Origin: Paenibacillus selenitireducens
Lineage (GTDB): Bacteria; Bacillota; Bacilli; Paenibacillales; Paenibacillaceae
Assembly: GCF_002021565.1 (NCBI RefSeq)
Contig: NZ_MSZX01000010.1
Coordinates: 27-64,026, forward strand
Reading direction: 5' to 3'
Length of the DNA stretch: 64,000 bases
The position numbers were made by a program, and so were the translations under genes. Shown here one piece after another: positions 62,920 through 64,000 of this stretch (the stretch's first letter is position 1; the number at the start of each line of letters is the position of its first letter). The notes beneath the pieces were generated by a model. The model worked only from the letters and a program-made list of their open reading frames with translations. It did not search any database and was not told the origin of the DNA.

Positions 62920-63405
62920 TTGGTATCAAAATTTGCTCGTATTACCGCTAGTCTAGCCATTCTATCCACACTATTCCTTGCTGGATGCAGCAACAGTTCA
63001 GAATCCCAAGAGCAGCACCACACCGCGAATGGCGATCTACAAGAAAAAACGGGTTCCTTATCGAAGCTGCCGTCATTTCTTGATCAAGCTTCCGAAACGA
63101 TACGTTCTGCCTATGTTACCGCTTCTACGGTCACGGATTCACTCCCCTATATTCCATGTTATTGCGGCTGCGGAGAGAGTGCTGGGCATGAGAGTAATTT
63201 GAACTGCTTCATCGACGAGATTCAAGAAGATGGATCCGTTATCTGGGACGATCACGGAACACGCTGTGGGGTTTGCATGGAAATTGCACTGACGACCGCG
63301 GCATTAAAAGAGAAGGGATTGTCCACTTCAGATATCCGTACCTATATCGATCAGACCTATGCGGAAGGTTACGCTGCGCCAACACCGACGCCCATGCCAT
63401 CATAG
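62920..63405 (+). CDS. PCYCGC-motif lipoprotein
   Basis: This 161-aa protein has a lipoprotein signal (LAILSTLFLAGC, Cys23) and the PCYCGC family motif (YIPCYCGCGESAGHESNLNC), with more cysteines in RCGVCMEIAL. The clustered cysteines suggest metal or heme binding outside the membrane. The start is TTG with AAGGAG upstream. The family function is unproven. Confidence 0.85.
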   Translation: MVSKFARITASLAILSTLFLAGCSNSSESQEQHHTANGDLQEKTGSLSKLPSFLDQASETIRSAYVTASTVTDSLPYIPCYCGCGESAGHESNLNCFIDEIQEDGSVIWDDHGTRCGVCMEIALTTAALKEKGLSTSDIRTYIDQTYAEGYAAPTPTPMPS

Positions 63406-63426
63406 ATTTGGTTGACTCTATATCAC

Positions 63427-63453
63427 TAACCCTCAACCTACGTTGAAGGGTTA
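63427..63453 (+). terminator. Terminator after the lipoprotein gene
   Basis: AACCCTCAAC pairs with GTTGAAGGGTT, with one bulged A, around a CTAC loop. A short T-rich stretch follows. Confidence 0.65.
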
Positions 63454-63496
63454 TTTGATTTGACGATCGGATAAAATAATGATACGCTAGGCATAG

Positions 63497-63507
63497 CAAT
63501 TAAATTG
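63497..63507. promoter_or_regulatory. Candidate OhrR operator
   Basis: CAATTAAATTG, 43 bases before the ohrR start, matches the core of the OhrR box known in Bacillus (TACAATT-AATTGTA), with weaker outer bases here (GC). It supports self-repression. Confidence 0.5.
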
Positions 63508-63549
63508 TGCGCAATCAGAATTTGAATTACATCCTTATTGAGGTGCTTT

Positions 63550-64000
63550 ATGGAACAGTTATCCGATCATTATCTACGACTAGATCAACAACTTTGCTTT
63601 GCCTTGTATACCTGTGAGAAAGAAATGACGAAGCTGTATCGTCCTCTTCTTGAGGATCTTGGACTCACGTATACACAATACATCACCATGCTGGCTTTAT
63701 GGGAAAAGGATGAGATTTCGGTCAAAACCCTAGGTCAGAAGCTTTTTCTAGATTCTGGGACATTAACTCCTTTACTGAAGCGGCTCGAAGCCTCAGGACT
63801 GCTCCGTCGGGAGCGAGATGCACAAGATGAGCGAGTTGTCATCGTGCGGCTTACGGAGCAAGGTATCGCCATGAAACAACAAGCTTGTGCGATCCCGCTT
63901 CAAATCGTTCATCGAACTCAACTTTCACCTGAAGAACTGATCAAACTCCGTGATGAATTAACCCAATTAACGAACATTCTGAACCAATATACCGAGGAGG
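63550..64000 (+). CDS. ohrR: OhrR-type MarR-family repressor (partial, runs off window)
   Basis: This MarR-family regulator senses organic peroxides by a reactive cysteine. LDQQLCFALYTCEKEMTKLYRP at the start resembles Bacillus OhrR, with Cys16 at the sensing position; the winged helix reads LTYTQYITMLALWEKDEISVKTLGQKLFLDSGTLTPLLKRLE. Extra cysteines (22 and 113) could form a disulfide, as in two-cysteine OhrR proteins. It has no stop in the window, so the C-terminal end is missing. GAGGTG precedes the ATG. Confidence 0.85.
   Translation, partial: MEQLSDHYLRLDQQLCFALYTCEKEMTKLYRPLLEDLGLTYTQYITMLALWEKDEISVKTLGQKLFLDSGTLTPLLKRLEASGLLRRERDAQDERVVIVRLTEQGIAMKQQACAIPLQIVHRTQLSPEELIKLRDELTQLTNILNQYTEE

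Overview
The window looks like chromosome from a Paenibacillus-like member of the Bacillota. The signs are strong AGGAGG-type ribosome binding sites, frequent TTG starts, many AraC regulators and sugar-uptake clusters, an adaA-adaB operon, a CsoR-CopZ-CopA copper operon, OhrR, GH92/GH76/DUF2961 glycosidases and several families of dispersed intergenic repeats. No rRNA, tRNA or CRISPR array was seen.

Layout. 1-1292: an IS3-family element with a -1 frameshift site. 1438-10354: two separated NHEJ genes (ATP-dependent ligase and LigD-type polymerase) flank a carbohydrate cluster (Gfo/Idh/MocA oxidoreductase, sugar isomerase, AraC regulator, ABC importer). A 570-bp gap at 8869-9440 holds a large nested palindrome built from a ~20-nt motif. 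10399-12783: DUF2961/GH172 hydrolase, a 61-aa protein and an AraC regulator. 13047-15220: alkylation repair (adaB, adaA, divergent alkA). 15280-24638: housekeeping and accessory genes (two SDRs with LysR, polysaccharide deacetylase, acetyltransferase, MBL hydrolase, deaminase, amidohydrolase, ankyrin protein, LysR). 24742-26189: LemA and TPM proteins.

26312-43155 is the most unusual part. Two divergent gene sets carry a 49-aa membrane peptide, a zinc-ribbon membrane protein and a 581-aa membrane protein on one side. On the other are a secreted/anchored vWA protein, a 1130-aa tubulin-like GTPase, a 794-aa unknown partner, a polytopic vWA protein, a 211-aa unknown, a zinc-ribbon TRAFAC-type GTPase and a 968-aa GAP1-like membrane protein. 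The seven plus-strand genes are closely packed between one promoter region and one strong terminator, so they probably form one envelope-linked NTPase machine. It resembles predicted GTPase-centred conflict systems, but its role is unknown.

43272-50742: an alpha-mannan module (AraC, intracellular GH92, secreted GH76 with two F5/8-type C domains) split by a TetR-controlled FMN-binding protein/flavodoxin module. Two TetR operators with identical half-site geometry are visible. 50976-53996: copA-copZ-csoR with CsoR-type boxes placed in or beside the promoters. 54145-58160: UbiA prenyltransferase, a DUF6081-like protein, a DUF1801-like protein and an ABC exporter. 58258-62722: a run of small minus-strand genes (GNATs, DinB folds, SnoaL-like, VOC) interrupted by a 412-bp repeat-rich gap. 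62920-64000: PCYCGC lipoprotein, then an ohrR gene that runs off the window.
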